From contig MU004239.1 in the NCBI GenBank assembly GCA_010405405.1, forward strand, positions 248,001 through 312,000: a DNA stretch of 64,000 nucleotides, in the 5' to 3' direction. This document shows positions 20,822-32,301 of this stretch, in pieces. This DNA is from Microthyrium microscopicum (Eukaryota > Ascomycota > Dothideomycetes > Microthyriales > Microthyriaceae). The translations under genes and the position numbers were made by a program. Positions within the stretch are counted from its first letter, which is position 1. Every line of letters starts with the position of its first letter. Under the pieces are notes generated by a model. That model was not told the DNA's origin, ran no database searches, and was given only the letters and a program-made list of their open reading frames with translations.

Positions 20822-23167
20822 TCAAAGAGCTCTTGCCCCGATATCTTTCCGAAACTGCATGCCTTCGAAATTTATGCTTTTGACTCCTACATAAGCCTTT
20901 GCGATGGCTTTTTCTAGAGTTTCCGCCGTAGCTGTTGATGCAATCACTCTTCCACCTGACGTCTTCAGCTCCCCATCATTCAATACGGTCCCAGCATGGA
21001 ACAATACGACATCTATAACTAGTTAGATGGCATATACACTAGATGCAGTTCTGTACAACTTACCGCTTGGTACTGCTTCTATACTCATATGAGTGCCCTT
21101 CTTGTATGAATCAGGATATCCTCCAGCTGCCACTACCACCGTAGCAGCACACTTCTTCGACACTTTGACATCGACTTGGTGAAGTCTACCTTCCGCAGAT
21201 GCCATCAAGATCTCTGCCAAATCCGAGTCAAGTAGTGCCATCAGACTTTGCGTCTCTGGGTCACCAAAACGGACGTTATACTCCAGCAATCGAGGCCCGT
21301 CCTTGGTGATCATATAACCAGTGAACAGACAGCCTATGAAAGGATATCCGTCCTTTTTCATGCCTTCAATTGTCGGCCGAAGAACAGTATCATCAATCTG
21401 CTCCATAATTTTCTGGGTGACGATTTTTGTTGGCGCAGGCGCATAAGTCCCCATTCCTCCAGTGTTCGGACCCTTATCACCCTCAAAGATTCGTTTGTGG
21501 TCCTGAGCAGGCGGCAGGCTCTTAAAAGAGTTGCCATCACAGAAACTCAGTATGCTAATTTCGTCGCCTTCAAGGAATTCCTCAATCACGACTTCGTTTC
21601 CAGCATCTCCAAAGGCTTTGTCTAGCATGACTTCCTTTATGGCTTTGTGTGCTTCTTCTTTGTTTGCTGGGATAATCACACCTTTGCCAGCTGCCAGGCC
21701 ACTAGCCTTGACGACGACATTGTGATCTATCGAGTCAAGATATTTTCGAGCCGCTTCGTAGTCATCAAAATTTTCATATCGGGCGGTTGGAATGTTGTAC
21801 TTTTTCATAAAGTCTTTGGAGAATGTCTTGCTTCCTTCCATGTGTGCTGCTTTGGCGCTTGGCCCGAAGCTTTTGACTTTTGGCGCATGTTTTGCGAAAA
21901 AGTCTACAATCCCGTCTACTAGAGGTTGCTCTGGCCCGGGAATCAAAAGATCAATGTTGTTGGATTTGGCGAACGTGGCAAGATCTTCAAAGTTTGATGC
22001 CGAGACTGTGCTTAGGTTCGTCGTCTTGGCCAGTGAAGATGTTCCCCCATTACCAGGGCAGACAAACAGCTGGGAAACTGTCGGGGATTGAGACAATTTC
22101 CAGGCCAACGCATGCTCACGGCCGCCGTTGCCAACAAGGAGCACTCGAAGACCACCCCATTTTTGGCCAGTAAGGCGTTCATATGCTTCCACGTAACCTT
22201 GTCGAGTTCGATCAACAACGTCTGCAGGCATGCTCACACCGTCTTTGCCTTTCAGTCCATTGTCAATAAGCCAGTCTCGTAGGTATTGCTTGTCCAAACT
22301 TGACTGCGACTTTCCCACCTGATATTTCTCCGTATCCCAGAATCTGCTGCTATCCGGCGTCAAAACCTCATCAATGAGGACGACAGAAGGCGGCGAAGTA
22401 GCCTCGTCCAGTCCAAACTCAAACTTTGTATCAGCAATGATGATGCCACGCTCCGCTGCATAATCCCGCGCAGTCTTATACAACTTCAAAGACAGTGCTG
22501 CGATTGCGTCTGCATAGTCTTTGCCTACGATTCCAGCTGCTTGCTCGGGAGAGATATTCTCGTCTTTCTCACCCACTTCTGCTTTTGTGCTAGGAGTCCA
22601 GATTGGTTGTTCGAGTTTTTCGCTCTCTTGCAGGCCTTCTGGCATTTTCATCCCATGGACAGTCCCGGTCTTCTTGTACTCGCTCCAGGCGCTACCGGTT
22701 ATGTAGCCACGCACTATAGACTCGATTGGAAATACTTTGAGCTTCCTCACTTGCATAGATCGATCCTGCGCCGCTGCTGCATCTTCAGATGCTGCTAATT
22801 TGGCGGGTAGATCTAGAGTCAGCAGGTGCGTTTTGAGATCTGGAATGGCTTTGCTGAGAACCGAGAACCAGTGGGCAGTAAGTCGAGTCAACAAAGCCCC
22901 TTTATCTGGAATCCCATTGGACAGAACCTGGACACCTATCAGAAGTGTCAAATATTGAAATCCAAATGACATACAACATCGAAGGCGCTCACCCTGTCTG
23001 TGGCCACAAACAGGATAGTCGAATCATCAACTTCATAGAGCTCTCTAACTTCAAAAAGGTCAGTATATATACGTTCGAGACGCTATAGCTTGCTCACCCT
23101 TGCCGGTTGAAAGATGCTTGAAGTGTTTCGAAAGGTCAGTGCTCACGACGACTTGATTTGGTGCCAT
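20822..23167 (-). CDS. ADE1-ADE5: Fused SAICAR synthetase - GAR synthetase (PurC-PurD), 732 aa
   Basis: Four exons: 23167-23098, 23048-22975, 22927-21064 and 21012-20822, 732 residues. Residues 1-305 are complete SAICAR synthetase: STGKVRELYEVDD, FVATDRVSAFDV|VLSNGIPDKG, VRGYITGSAWSEY, IADTKFEFG, ending YVEAYERLTGQKW. After only GGL, GAR synthetase starts at residue 309 (RVLLVGNGGREHALAW) and runs to the stop with all ATP-grasp marks: VVKASGLAAGKG, EEFLEGDEIS, DHKRIFEGDKGPNTGGMG, EYNVRFGDPETQ. There is no AIR synthetase domain. The two parts catalyse nonadjacent purine steps (phosphoribosylamine to GAR; CAIR to SAICAR). Most ascomycetes have ADE1 alone and GARS fused to AIRS (ADE5,7). The fusion lies inside one uninterrupted exon, so it is not a splicing artefact of my model. 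Confidence 0.9.
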
Positions 23168-23817
23168 GATTTATGAAAGTGGTCTTGGTCGAGTTTAGTA
23201 TTATGCACAAATGAGATGCAACAAGTCCGAATTTTGTACTTGCCGAAATCTGATGTTGAAAAACACTAGCTCAGAATTTTTCACAGCATCCATGGACACC
23301 TGCAGTTACATCAAAAATATACCTCGAGCTTGGTAGATGCACGTGATAGCCCTAGTTCTCAGCCTTGTACTATCAGGCTGAGTTGCAACCACATCCTTAT
23401 CACGACTGTCATCAACGAAACCTAGATTTGCTGATTGATTATACAAAGTCCTTCAGATCAGCGGTATGAGTCGACAAAGAGAATCCTCTAACAATGCCAT
23501 TGATGCCATCAAAGACTCTCACTTCCCTTTATACTTGGGCAGTATATGCAAAACAATGGGATTATATATCAACTTCGACTTTCATATCAACCGCTACAAC
23601 ACCATTGATTTTGAAGGATGGCTTGGTTCAACGCTCCTATACTGGCATCATGGCTCCGCTAGAACACATTTATAGCCTTTGGGGTAGTGTGATAGAATAT
23701 TCTACCATGTCAACCAACAGAAGTCTCTCGAAAGCCTGAGTTCAGCATAAATAACTCTAAGCTCTCTACAAGATTTCAGACCCTACTATCCCAAAGATAT
23801 CGTGTTCAGGAGAAACC
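23168..23817. other. Divergent intergenic region
   Basis: This 650-bp gap lies between the purine fusion gene and the plus-strand unknown gene. A 69-81 codon pair of overlapping frames at 23466-23739 shows no protein-like features. No TGACTC (Bas1/Gcn4-type) element was checked exhaustively, so none is claimed. Confidence 0.3.
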
Positions 23818-25143
23818 ATGAACTCAATCAAGTTCTCCTCTGATGAGCTCGCTGAGTGGGCAGTGCTCCGAGCAAACATGCAACGAGCAGCTCGCCGCCA
23901 GCGAGTCCAGGTCATTCGACCTGCAACCCCCCTCATCCTCTCCTCTGAGGATGTGGTTGATACCCCATACACCCCACTCCCAAACTACACGGAGTGGGAT
24001 GCACAAAACCGGGGCCCGGTAAGACCACAAACTCCATCCCCAACCCCACCACCTCGCCATGGCTTGGTCCGAAGGCTAACGAACATCTTCAGACGCCGAA
24101 GAGCCACTACACCAGACGAAGAGCAGGGTTCACATCTCGATGCGAACCAGGCTTTGGTCTGGGCACGCCATGCAACTCGACCAGTTACCGCTCCAGAGCA
24201 AGCGCGGGAATCTTCATCGGATTCCAGTGACAGCGGTTCCACCTCGAGCCCTTCGGGTTCCGAATACTCGGACGACAGCTCTGTGGTGTCCGATTCTGTC
24301 TTCTCTGGCTTTGATGGGACATGGGCCGATCCAGATGATAGCCCAATGACCCCTGAGCTTCCTCGAGGTTGCACAAACAATAAACCCTTCCTCACAGAGG
24401 CCGAGTTTGCAGAGTACTTCACTGAAGACTTTGTGATCGAGCTCTGTGACCTGTACTTCCCCACAGATGTCACTGAGGATGTTGTCTCTGAAGCCGATGC
24501 TGATGAGGACCGTGACTACGACCAATATGATGGTCTAGTCCGCCTCTTCACCGTCAGCGCCCTTCCACGCATAGTCACTGCGCTCCCTATGGTCCTGCCC
24601 TTCGTATGGCGCACACCGGTCATCCCTAGTTGTCCAGTCAGTGCTGGCACCGAGTGGTTGACAATGCCAAAGATCGGGGACTATCTCTCCGCCGCCAACG
24701 ACGACCGAGACATGCGGACATTCTTCAACTCAGCCAGCAGTGCCAGCTTCTCTGACGTCTCCATGTCACCCATGTCCCCAGAGATCTCACGGTCTCAACC
24801 TCCTCCACAAAAGTCCCCTCCCCAAACCACCCTCCCAAGACGGTGGTCTGCACCAGCCGCTCTGCAAACAACACCAACATCCCCCCGTCCGCGCCTCATA
24901 TCTTTCGCACCCCTCCCCCCAGCCCCAGACCACAACCCGCTGGCCCGCCGTCTTCCATCGGCCTACAGCGCGCAGCAGCAACGGCGGGCAAAGCGGGCGA
25001 TCCGGACAGCAGCAGCTGGAGACGCAATCCGCGCAGACTGGGATCGCCAATTGGCGCAGAATCGTGCTCGGAAAGTAGAGCGGATGCGACGAAGAGAGTG
25101 GCCGCTATGGAAAAGGGTGGTGTGCTGTACTGCTTTAAGGTAA
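23818..25143 (+). CDS. Hypothetical Ser/Pro-rich protein, 441 aa
   Basis: Single exon, 441 residues, family not recognised. It begins MNSIKFSSDELAEWAVLRANMQ and is basic early (RRQRVQVIR, LVRRLTNIFRRRR). A long low-complexity part is rich in Ser, Thr, Pro and Asp (ESSSDSSDSGSTSSPSGSEY). The middle, from about residue 185 (FLTEAEFAEYFTEDFVIELCDLYFP), is more ordered and acidic. The C-terminus is basic (KRAIRTAAAGDAIRADW, RKVERMRRREWPLWKRVVCC) and ends CCTALR; the paired Cys might be lipidated but that is speculation. No signal peptide or membrane segment. Codon use and uninterrupted length favour a real, mostly disordered, fungus-specific protein. Confidence 0.6.
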   Translation: MNSIKFSSDELAEWAVLRANMQRAARRQRVQVIRPATPLILSSEDVVDTPYTPLPNYTEWDAQNRGPVRPQTPSPTPPPRHGLVRRLTNIFRRRRATTPDEEQGSHLDANQALVWARHATRPVTAPEQARESSSDSSDSGSTSSPSGSEYSDDSSVVSDSVFSGFDGTWADPDDSPMTPELPRGCTNNKPFLTEAEFAEYFTEDFVIELCDLYFPTDVTEDVVSEADADEDRDYDQYDGLVRLFTVSALPRIVTALPMVLPFVWRTPVIPSCPVSAGTEWLTMPKIGDYLSAANDDRDMRTFFNSASSASFSDVSMSPMSPEISRSQPPPQKSPPQTTLPRRWSAPAALQTTPTSPRPRLISFAPLPPAPDHNPLARRLPSAYSAQQQRRAKRAIRTAAAGDAIRADWDRQLAQNRARKVERMRRREWPLWKRVVCCTALR

Positions 25144-25488
25144 ATAGTACCTTTGACGCTCGCTTTGCTTTTCCTTTTGTAAGTAAAATAGAATTTCTTT
25201 TTCTGAGAATATTTGTGCCTTTGATTTTTTTTCATGTGATGGGTTTCTAGTGATATTGGGTAGGACGTACCTTGGTAACGATTCCTTGAGAGGTCGATAT
25301 AGGATAGGATGTCGTGAGATATGCATCTGTTGGAAGGCGGGTACGCTTTACCCAGCTCGAGAAGTTAGGAGTAGAATAACTCTAGCAAGTACGAAACGTT
25401 GTCCAATAGGAAAATTCTCATTGCTGATTTGGATATCAATCATCCAGGGGTATTCTACATGTATACAAAAACACTCAAGTCACAGCCT
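25144..25488. other. Convergent 3' intergenic region
   Basis: This 345-bp AT-rich gap between convergent gene ends holds the 3' untranslated sequences. I see no gene or repeat in it. Confidence 0.3.
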
Positions 25489-28356
25489 CTACAAGGCAGA
25501 CAGTTTCTTCAAAACACTCAACAATCCTAGAAAAGGTTAGCAAATCTTTACTCTTGTAATGATCTCGTAATATCCTGAACTTACCACTCGTACCCTGCGT
25601 CAACGTCGCTGCCGCCTCCGTATTTCGCTTTCCAAGACTGACCGTCGTAACATCGCGCACAACACCACTAACACCAAGCTTGTTCGCCCACTTGAATGCA
25701 CTCTCATCCTCACGATCATCGCCTGCGACGAAAAGGAAGTCAATATCGCCGTCCGCTTTCGCTTTGTCCTCGCCATCCACCTCCTTGCGTAGACCGTCAA
25801 AGACCCAAGCCGCGGCTGATGCCTTTGTCCAATCCAGTGGCTCAATAAGCACACCGTTCTTGATCGGCACAGCATGGATGCGATGGCTGGAGCACGCAGC
25901 ATCAATATGGTTCGCACAGTCGCCCGCCTGGCGCTGCGCGGATTCCATGTCTTCGGGCTTGACGTCGTCGTAGCGAAAGATGAGACTGCAGTTCTTTTCT
26001 TCGACGCGCGAGCCTGCGATACGTTCGTGGTAGTATTGGAGGATTTGTTTGACGTTTTCTTTCCATTCTAGCATGGCGGCCTTTTGTGGGAACATTGTCC
26101 ATTGGTCTTTTGCAAAGGGTCGTACGAAGCAGCCGTTCTCGGCGATGAGGCCGACGTTGGGGAGATAGTTGAATGCACGAGATAGTTCTTCTGGCGTGCG
26201 GCCAGACATCACGTAGACGAGATTACCCGGGATGCTGGAGAGTTTAGTTAAAGTTTCGATTACGCGGTATGGATTGTTCAAATGGACATGCTGAGGGTTG
26301 GAGATGTTGGCCAATGTGCCATCGTAGTCCAGCAAGAAGAGACGGTTGCGGGCTTCGCGGTATTTGTTCGTCAACCCAGCAATGTTTAGTCTTGGAATAG
26401 CTGACATCTCGCGTTGTTGGTGTTCGGCGTGGAACTTATTGAGATCGTCAATGAGCTCTTTGACCCATACTCCGCCAGTCTGGTTGAGAACGATGCCACG
26501 TAGTTGGTTATAACGACGTTCCTTTTCTTCCACTGGCATCTCGAGGGCAACCTTGATTGCTTGTGCACAGGTTTTGTAATCCCAGGGATTGACAGCTAGA
26601 TCCCCGCCTTGGAAGACTGAGCTTGAACCTGTAAACTCGGACAAGATGACAGGTCCATGTTTCTTGTCCGACATGGAGCCGTCTTGACAGAGAATGTATT
26701 CGTGGCAGGTCAGGTTCATGCCCTCGCGTAGACTTGTGATCATGAGCACATCAGCTACGGAGAGCAGGGCAAGGTACTGCGAGAATGGAATGTCTTGTCT
26801 TAGAAAGACTAGAGGTTGATGAGCAAGTGTGCTGTGCTGGGAGTCAATTCGATTAACAATTTCAGAAACGACATCGGTGAGCTGTGGATTATCGGGAGTC
26901 GAGGTGGCCACCTGGATCAACACAACATCCTCCTTGTATTCTGGATATTTGTTGAGGAACAATTCGAAAGCCAGCAGCTTTTGTCGAACGCCTCTAACGT
27001 GGTCGAGCTTGTCTCGTGCGGCAATGATTTTCTTGCCCTTGTATCGTTCTTTCATGGTGGCAATCCATTCGGCAACCTCTTCCATTTGACGAGCGTCGGA
27101 AAAGCCTTTGGGATCCACTCCGATTGGGGTAGAGACGACGTTGATGAATCGATCTTCTAGCTGAATGCCGTTTTCCATGGCTTCCACTACAAGCAAGCGG
27201 CTGCATGTAGTCAGGAAATGTTCTTCGTACTCGGGGCATTGGAATGCGATGAGGTTAGCACCGAGCATTCCTTCGAGTAGTTCCTTTCGAACCGAGAGAC
27301 AGCGGAACACTTCGGAGGATGGGAAAGCAGTGTGCAGAAAGAATCCAATTTTAGCATCCGGAAGCTTTTGGCGAACCATGTTTGGAACAAGCAGCAGGTG
27401 ATAGTCGTGAATCCAGATCATGTCCCCGCGTTTATAGCTAGCGACGATCTTGTCGGCAAATGCTTGATTCACTTTAACGTAGAAACCATATGAATGATCC
27501 TCATACGCTTTGCTCTTTGGATGATCTGGAATTTGATAATGGAAGACAGGCCAGAGGATGGTCTTGCAAAAGTGAGTGTAGTGTCCATCGAAATCGCTAT
27601 CGCTGACAAAAACTACCAGAGATTGTAGTTCTTCAGAGTCAAACTTTTCGCAAATGTCATTCTTGACATTTTCTTCCAGAGAATCGGTAGGGAATCCAAG
27701 AGTGCCCATCCAAATAATGTCATCACCAACCGTGTTATCTCGCTCGGCAGCTTTGATAGCATTGGCTAGGCCACCATTGCCTTGCTCGGCAGGTTCAACA
27801 GTCCATTCGGAGCCCCAGTACTTTCCTCTTTGACCGCTTGTAGATCGAGAAGCATTTGATTTTCTGGCACTTGGAGTTGGACTTCGCTTCTTTCGAGGAG
27901 CTCCAATTCCCACACCATTGTTCAGGCCAAGAAGATCCTGGCCTGGCTGAGCAGCGTAGTGGCCAAGTAGAGTTCGTGGTGGCAGCTCTTGAGCGCGACT
28001 AGGAGGGTGATTGAAGAGTAATCCGGCACCCCAATCAGCGACATGAGCATCACTTCGCATCAATGTTCGAGGGTCGTGTGGCTTGACGAAGTGAGTAGCC
28101 GCCTTGGGCTGATTTTGGGCGAAGAAAGCAGCTTCATCGGCGGTGATGCCTGGAGTCTTTGCAGGAATTGGTTGGGTCTTTTCTAAGAGGGAGAGGCGTC
28201 GTTCGGGGTCACCAAAGTAGTCTTCTGCTCGACTTTGCTGACTAGGAGACTCTGGGACCTGGAAGTCTATACATGTGTTAGCTTTGCAAGGCAGAGTATT
28301 TGGAGCTTCGTACCCAGGGTATAGGGTAGGAACAGGCTAACAACGTGAACCACCAT
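25489..28356 (-). CDS. TPS2: Trehalose-6-phosphate phosphatase with synthase-like domain (TPS2/orlA type)
   Basis: Three exons, 28356-28314, 28266-25585 and 25526-25489, 920 residues. Exon 1 is MVVHVVSLFLPYTL; the last exon ends GLLSVLKKLSAL after removal of a 58-nt intron, whose retention would give a different tail. The glycosyltransferase-20 domain (about 150-620) has WIHDYHLLLVPNMVRQK, FLHTAFPSSEVFRCL and REGMNLTCHEYI, but the usual R-L-D-Y-x-K motif reads DKLDHVRG, so the catalytic Arg and Lys are exchanged, as expected for a non-synthase subunit. The HAD phosphatase domain is intact: LLDYDGTLANI (Asp 661 and 663), VMSGRTPEELS, AENGCFVRP, VAGDDREDESAF. It dephosphorylates trehalose-6-phosphate in the cytosolic trehalose synthase complex. 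The regulatory subunits TSL1/TPS3 are less likely, given the intact HAD motifs. Confidence 0.85.
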
Positions 28357-29440
28357 GTTTACGGCGATAGCTTAGGCTGAAAGGGTTTTTGTGATAAGAG
28401 GTAGAGGTGAAGAGGAAACGAAGGTGGAAAACAGGAGCCCGAGGCCGGGCAAGGAGGTTTGATGAGTTATTGGCAAGGCGAAGAGAGAGTGAGTGGTGTA
28501 GGAAATTGACAGGTCCGCGGACTTGGGAAGGCGAGGTAGCACTTCCAATCAAAGGTTTGAAGCCTGGTACTTGGTACTTGGTACTTGGGTAGTTAATAGT
28601 TGGTAGTTGGCAGTTGACAAGTAGTGAGAGTAGTAGGAGGAGCACAGATGGTGGGCATTCGTCATGCCCAAGTACCAATGCACAACGCAATGTGATTGTA
28701 GGAAGCTCGGGCTCGCCAGGAACACTGTATCCTTGATATAGAGCAAGAGTTGGCAAGCAATTACGGTAAGCAAGTCTGAAGCAAGCGCAAAATATCACTC
28801 AAAACACCAAAAGTTGGCAGGAAACACGGGCTGGTAAAAAGCTACAAAACATGTGGCATTCTGGCACTAAACAAGTCCCTCTGCTTCTCACCGTATTCTT
28901 GTAGATTCTAGAAGACATATCCTTGTAAACTATCGACGTCATACTACCACATTGGCCAATTGAAATCCAAGTTTAACCTGCCAAAACATTGGCCATTTCC
29001 CATTGGTCGAATTGTATCTATTTTCAATCCTAGCTACCAGATTCTTTATACAATTTCGTCTATATGGCATACTATTTAAATGCTCTTTGCCCTTTGCCAT
29101 ACTTGTTCTAATTGTTATTACGTATTAAGAATAGGCAGTTCACCACTGTCTGTCAAACCACCCCTACCACGTGTTCGTCACAATGATCGCCCACATGCCT
29201 GTAAGGCTGTAACATATGCCCAACGACTACATATTGCTCCGAGGCAAAGAATTCTCATCACGATGCACTCGAATGACATTTAATTCATCCCACGTCATAC
29301 CGCTACTTGCTTCTTAAACATTGCCCTGATGATGTTGATCGCAACCAACCGCTCTGGACTTATTTGCGACATATATCGAATTTCTGTATTTGCCAGCTAG
29401 GATCAAGGCGTGGGCAACCTGCATAAGTCTGAGTACTTTC
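28357..29440. promoter_or_regulatory. TPS2 upstream region with several CCAAT motifs
   Basis: This 1084-bp stretch contains no gene. Four CCAAT/ATTGG pentamers crowd into about 28950-29010 (CATTGGCCAATTG, then CATTGGCC and CATTGGTCG), a possible HAP-complex binding zone some 600 bp upstream of the TPS2 start. The 153-codon minus frame at 28337-28798 overlaps exon 1 in another phase and looks like leader sequence, not protein. Confidence 0.35.
28564..28589 (+). repeat. Short TTGGTAC tandem repeat
   Basis: The 7-bp unit TTGGTAC/TGGTACT is repeated about three and a half times, followed by looser GTTGGTAGTTGGCAGTTG echoes up to about 28617. It lies in the leader/promoter of TPS2 and is a small minisatellite-like slippage array. 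Confidence 0.7.
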
Positions 29441-30883
29441 TCAGGCCTCTGCCGCAGAATTGGCGTCCACGGAGGCAAGATCAGGCTTCTTGAATCGAGC
29501 CTGCATCCAGCACCGATACATCTTCAGCCTTCGTTGTCGATTCACCAACATCCGCCGATCAACTCCAAAATTGACCACCTCAAACCTCTCTTCTGTCCGC
29601 TCTTTTACCGACAAGCGATCCATTGCAGCGTCTAGCGCATCTCCTTCCCGGCCTTCCGATGCTTCCGCTCCTTCATTGCGTGTGCCCGTCCACAGCCGCC
29701 TCAATTCCTCCTCGTCAAAGAAGTAAACTCGCGTCCCATCGCCTCGCACGTAAAAGTTCTCTTCCATATATCTTCCCTTCTTGAACCGCACCTGTGCCAG
29801 ATCTCCCCTCCCATAATCTCGAAAGAGCACTTGTCCACCTGGCTTCAAACATGCCCATACGTTCTTCACCGCCTGCGCCCATTGTGACGGTGCGAGTGCA
29901 CTGAATATGAATATGAGAACTACAACGTCTACGGTACCTGGCTCTATGCCTTCTGGTAGGGTCGCCTTCTCAGTCTCTGGGTGGGGTGGTGCGGCAATGT
30001 CCCAGACCGACGCGTGTAGTGTGCCTAGCATATTCTCCGCATTATAGTCCGGGGATTTCTGGATGACTTCGACGGCTTTCTTGGAAAAGTCGCAAGCGTG
30101 CAGCGTTAGACCAGGGTTCTGGTTCAGCTTCATGACTGGGAAAGCAGTATTGCCAGCACCAGCGCCGACTTCTAGTATGACCGACGGGGCCGCATCGGCT
30201 TTTGAGAGGTCTGAGAGGATAGGAAATTCTTGATGCAGCCATTTGCGATCTTTAAAGAAATTGGCGTTGTTATTCGAGTAGAATTTATTCCACCACCGTT
30301 CAGGGGTTTCGTTGAATCGCTCTGTGTGCGCAGGTCTCATTAGCATTTCGAGATTCCTTCGTAGAGATTTGATGAGACTAGTAAAACAGACGCCCAGCAC
30401 TCACATACTCTTGTCAAACTCGCTCACTGGCTCACTCCGTTGCTTAGCATACATATCTTCAGCAAACACCCTATACGTTTCATCCGTTTCCACATGATCC
30501 CACGCATTATAAGAGAAGATATCATCTCCTTCTTCTAGATATCGCGAGCCAAACTGGAATGGATCGCTGCGTTTCTCGGGGTTCTGGGATGAATCTGTTC
30601 GAGGTTTACGCACTGGGTGGATATAGCCTGGCATGCCGTATGTGGTAGGCTCTTGCGCTTCTGGAAGGGAAGAGGTGGAGGTGTCTTCGAAGGTAGAGGG
30701 AGTGGAGGCGCTTGGTATGGATTCATTCGGAGAATCAGTAGAAGGAGGTGGTGCCAATGGGGTCGAGGGAAGAGGAACGGCGACGGCATATCGTATGTGC
30801 TCCATGGCGGTCGAGAGCTGTTTCCGCTTGCCTGTGGATGGGTTAGGAGGGAGGGGAGGGAGTGCTGATGCGATGTCGTCCAT
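29441..30883 (-). CDS. TRM140: tRNA N3-methylcytidine methyltransferase (TRM140/METTL2 family)
   Basis: Two exons, 30883-30409 and 30321-29441, 451 residues. The 87-nt intron (GTATGT...CACAG) joins ...VSEFDK to KRFNETPERWW, which restores the family segment RFxxxPxxWWxxFY. Residues 1-105 are Pro/Ser/Thr-rich. The methyltransferase core follows: NNANFFKDRKWLHQEFPIL, the SAM motif ILEVGAGAGNTAFPV, LHACDFSKKAVEVI, VVVLIFIFSALAPSQW, LKPGGQVLFRDYGRGDLAQVRF and NFYVRGDGTRVYFFDEEEL. The enzyme makes m3C at position 32 of threonine and serine tRNAs. Yeast Trm140 carries an actin-binding extension that is absent here. Family is certain; the exact tRNA targets are inferred. Confidence 0.88.
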
Positions 30884-32301
30884 AATGTACAGAAAATAGC
30901 GATCTTGTTACTTGGCAACTGAAGGTTTTGGTAATTTGCAATGTCTACCGAATCAAGCCCGCAGTCGGCGCTGTGTATCAAAGTCGTGGGATGAAATAAT
31001 TGAAATTCGAATAATGCGCTAACTTTGATAAGATGCTTTTGATAAGATTTGCCTCTAGCTGTATATGGACTAGTTCAACAAATTTCAGCCTTATGGTTCA
31101 ACCAACATGATACTGGGAATTATGATCACGGAGCTGAGTTTTTGGAAGCGTTAGAAGTCTCTGTCTTTAGCTTTGAGATCCGCCTGCAGGAAAGAATCAC
31201 TGTCAGTGACAGAGTAGCACGCTCATCGTCTGTCTATCAGAAACAAAACACGTAGGTACCTAGAGAGTGGCCAGACTGATTTACATGCAGAAGGACTACA
31301 TCTCTAGTGTCCGTTGAAAAAGCCACTATAAAAGCTAGCTGTTTTTTTTTGCAACGCAAATTCGTACATTTCATGATGACACTATCTTGAATCTCAAGTG
31401 GTGACAAAACATACACGTGGATATTGTCCTTTTTGTCCATGAACTACGAGCCTAGCCACCTAGGTCGTACCTGTGGAACATTTTTTTAGTGGGTAGTACG
31501 CACATGAGAAAGTAAGTCAACTATTCGAGACATCTGGTCAAGGGCAGGTGATGTTCTCATTGACTGTGGTTTGGGTGCTGAAGAGAGGGGAGCCAAATGC
31601 TATCACAAAAAGTCGCACTCAAGACTCCAAGAATGTGATATATTTCAGGGTTTTGCAGATCACTCCTATGAATATGTTTTTCCGACTTAAGTCACATGTG
31701 CAACAGACATTTATGGACCGCGGCTTGCTTGAACAATGGAAAAGTTAACAACCAGTGACTAACGCAAGTGCGGTGAAGATACTCTAGTCTTCCAAGGTTA
31801 TTTCATTGTATATCAGTCGCATTATAGGTTACACAATTCAGTTTCTTATCGCTGTGCTGAGCCAAATTAGAGTACAGGCACAAAGGATCATGCAATCGCC
31901 TTGAGGAAATGTGTCCGATTCCACAGTCGTGGAGAAACACCTCATATTCGGATCAAATGCGCGTGAAATCAACAGATATGAGATATCTCAGGGAAGTCAC
32001 GACCAGAAAATGTGATCTAGGCCGTTCCTCAAGGGAGATCGCGACTTCCCAATCCGGTGAAAACTCAAGCTTTGACATAGGAAGCACGGTAGTTCTTGCC
32101 TCTTAATGCTAGCGTTACTGTTACCTGTTACAGCCGACCTAATCTCTCTTCTTATTACAGCTGACCATTCGTTTGCAACCATTGTGACATTTGTGGAATG
32201 GCATGAAAAGAAGACGTCCATACGGAAAACAAGTACACAATCGCCGTTTCAAACCTCACTGAAGTCTCACTGAAGCTGCAACTTCAATCTTTCTTCTGAA
32301 C
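30884..32301. other. Divergent intergenic region
   Basis: Empty stretch of 1418 bp between TRM140 and the MFS gene. It holds several 60-80 codon frames on both strands with no family features. A T-run at 31341-31348 and stretches of AT-rich sequence are present. I see no RNA gene or repeat. Confidence 0.3.

Noticed and set aside
22975-22993. A GTGAGC donor after ATDR in the purine fusion gene
   Set aside because: Using it removes the family-conserved VSAFDV. The GTATGT donor at 22974 keeps it and joins in phase to VLSNGIPDKG.
25475-25600. Reading TPS2 through to the stop at 25475
   Set aside because: The stretch has a good GTAAGT donor, CTAAC branch site and TAG acceptor. Splicing gives a sensible short C-terminus.
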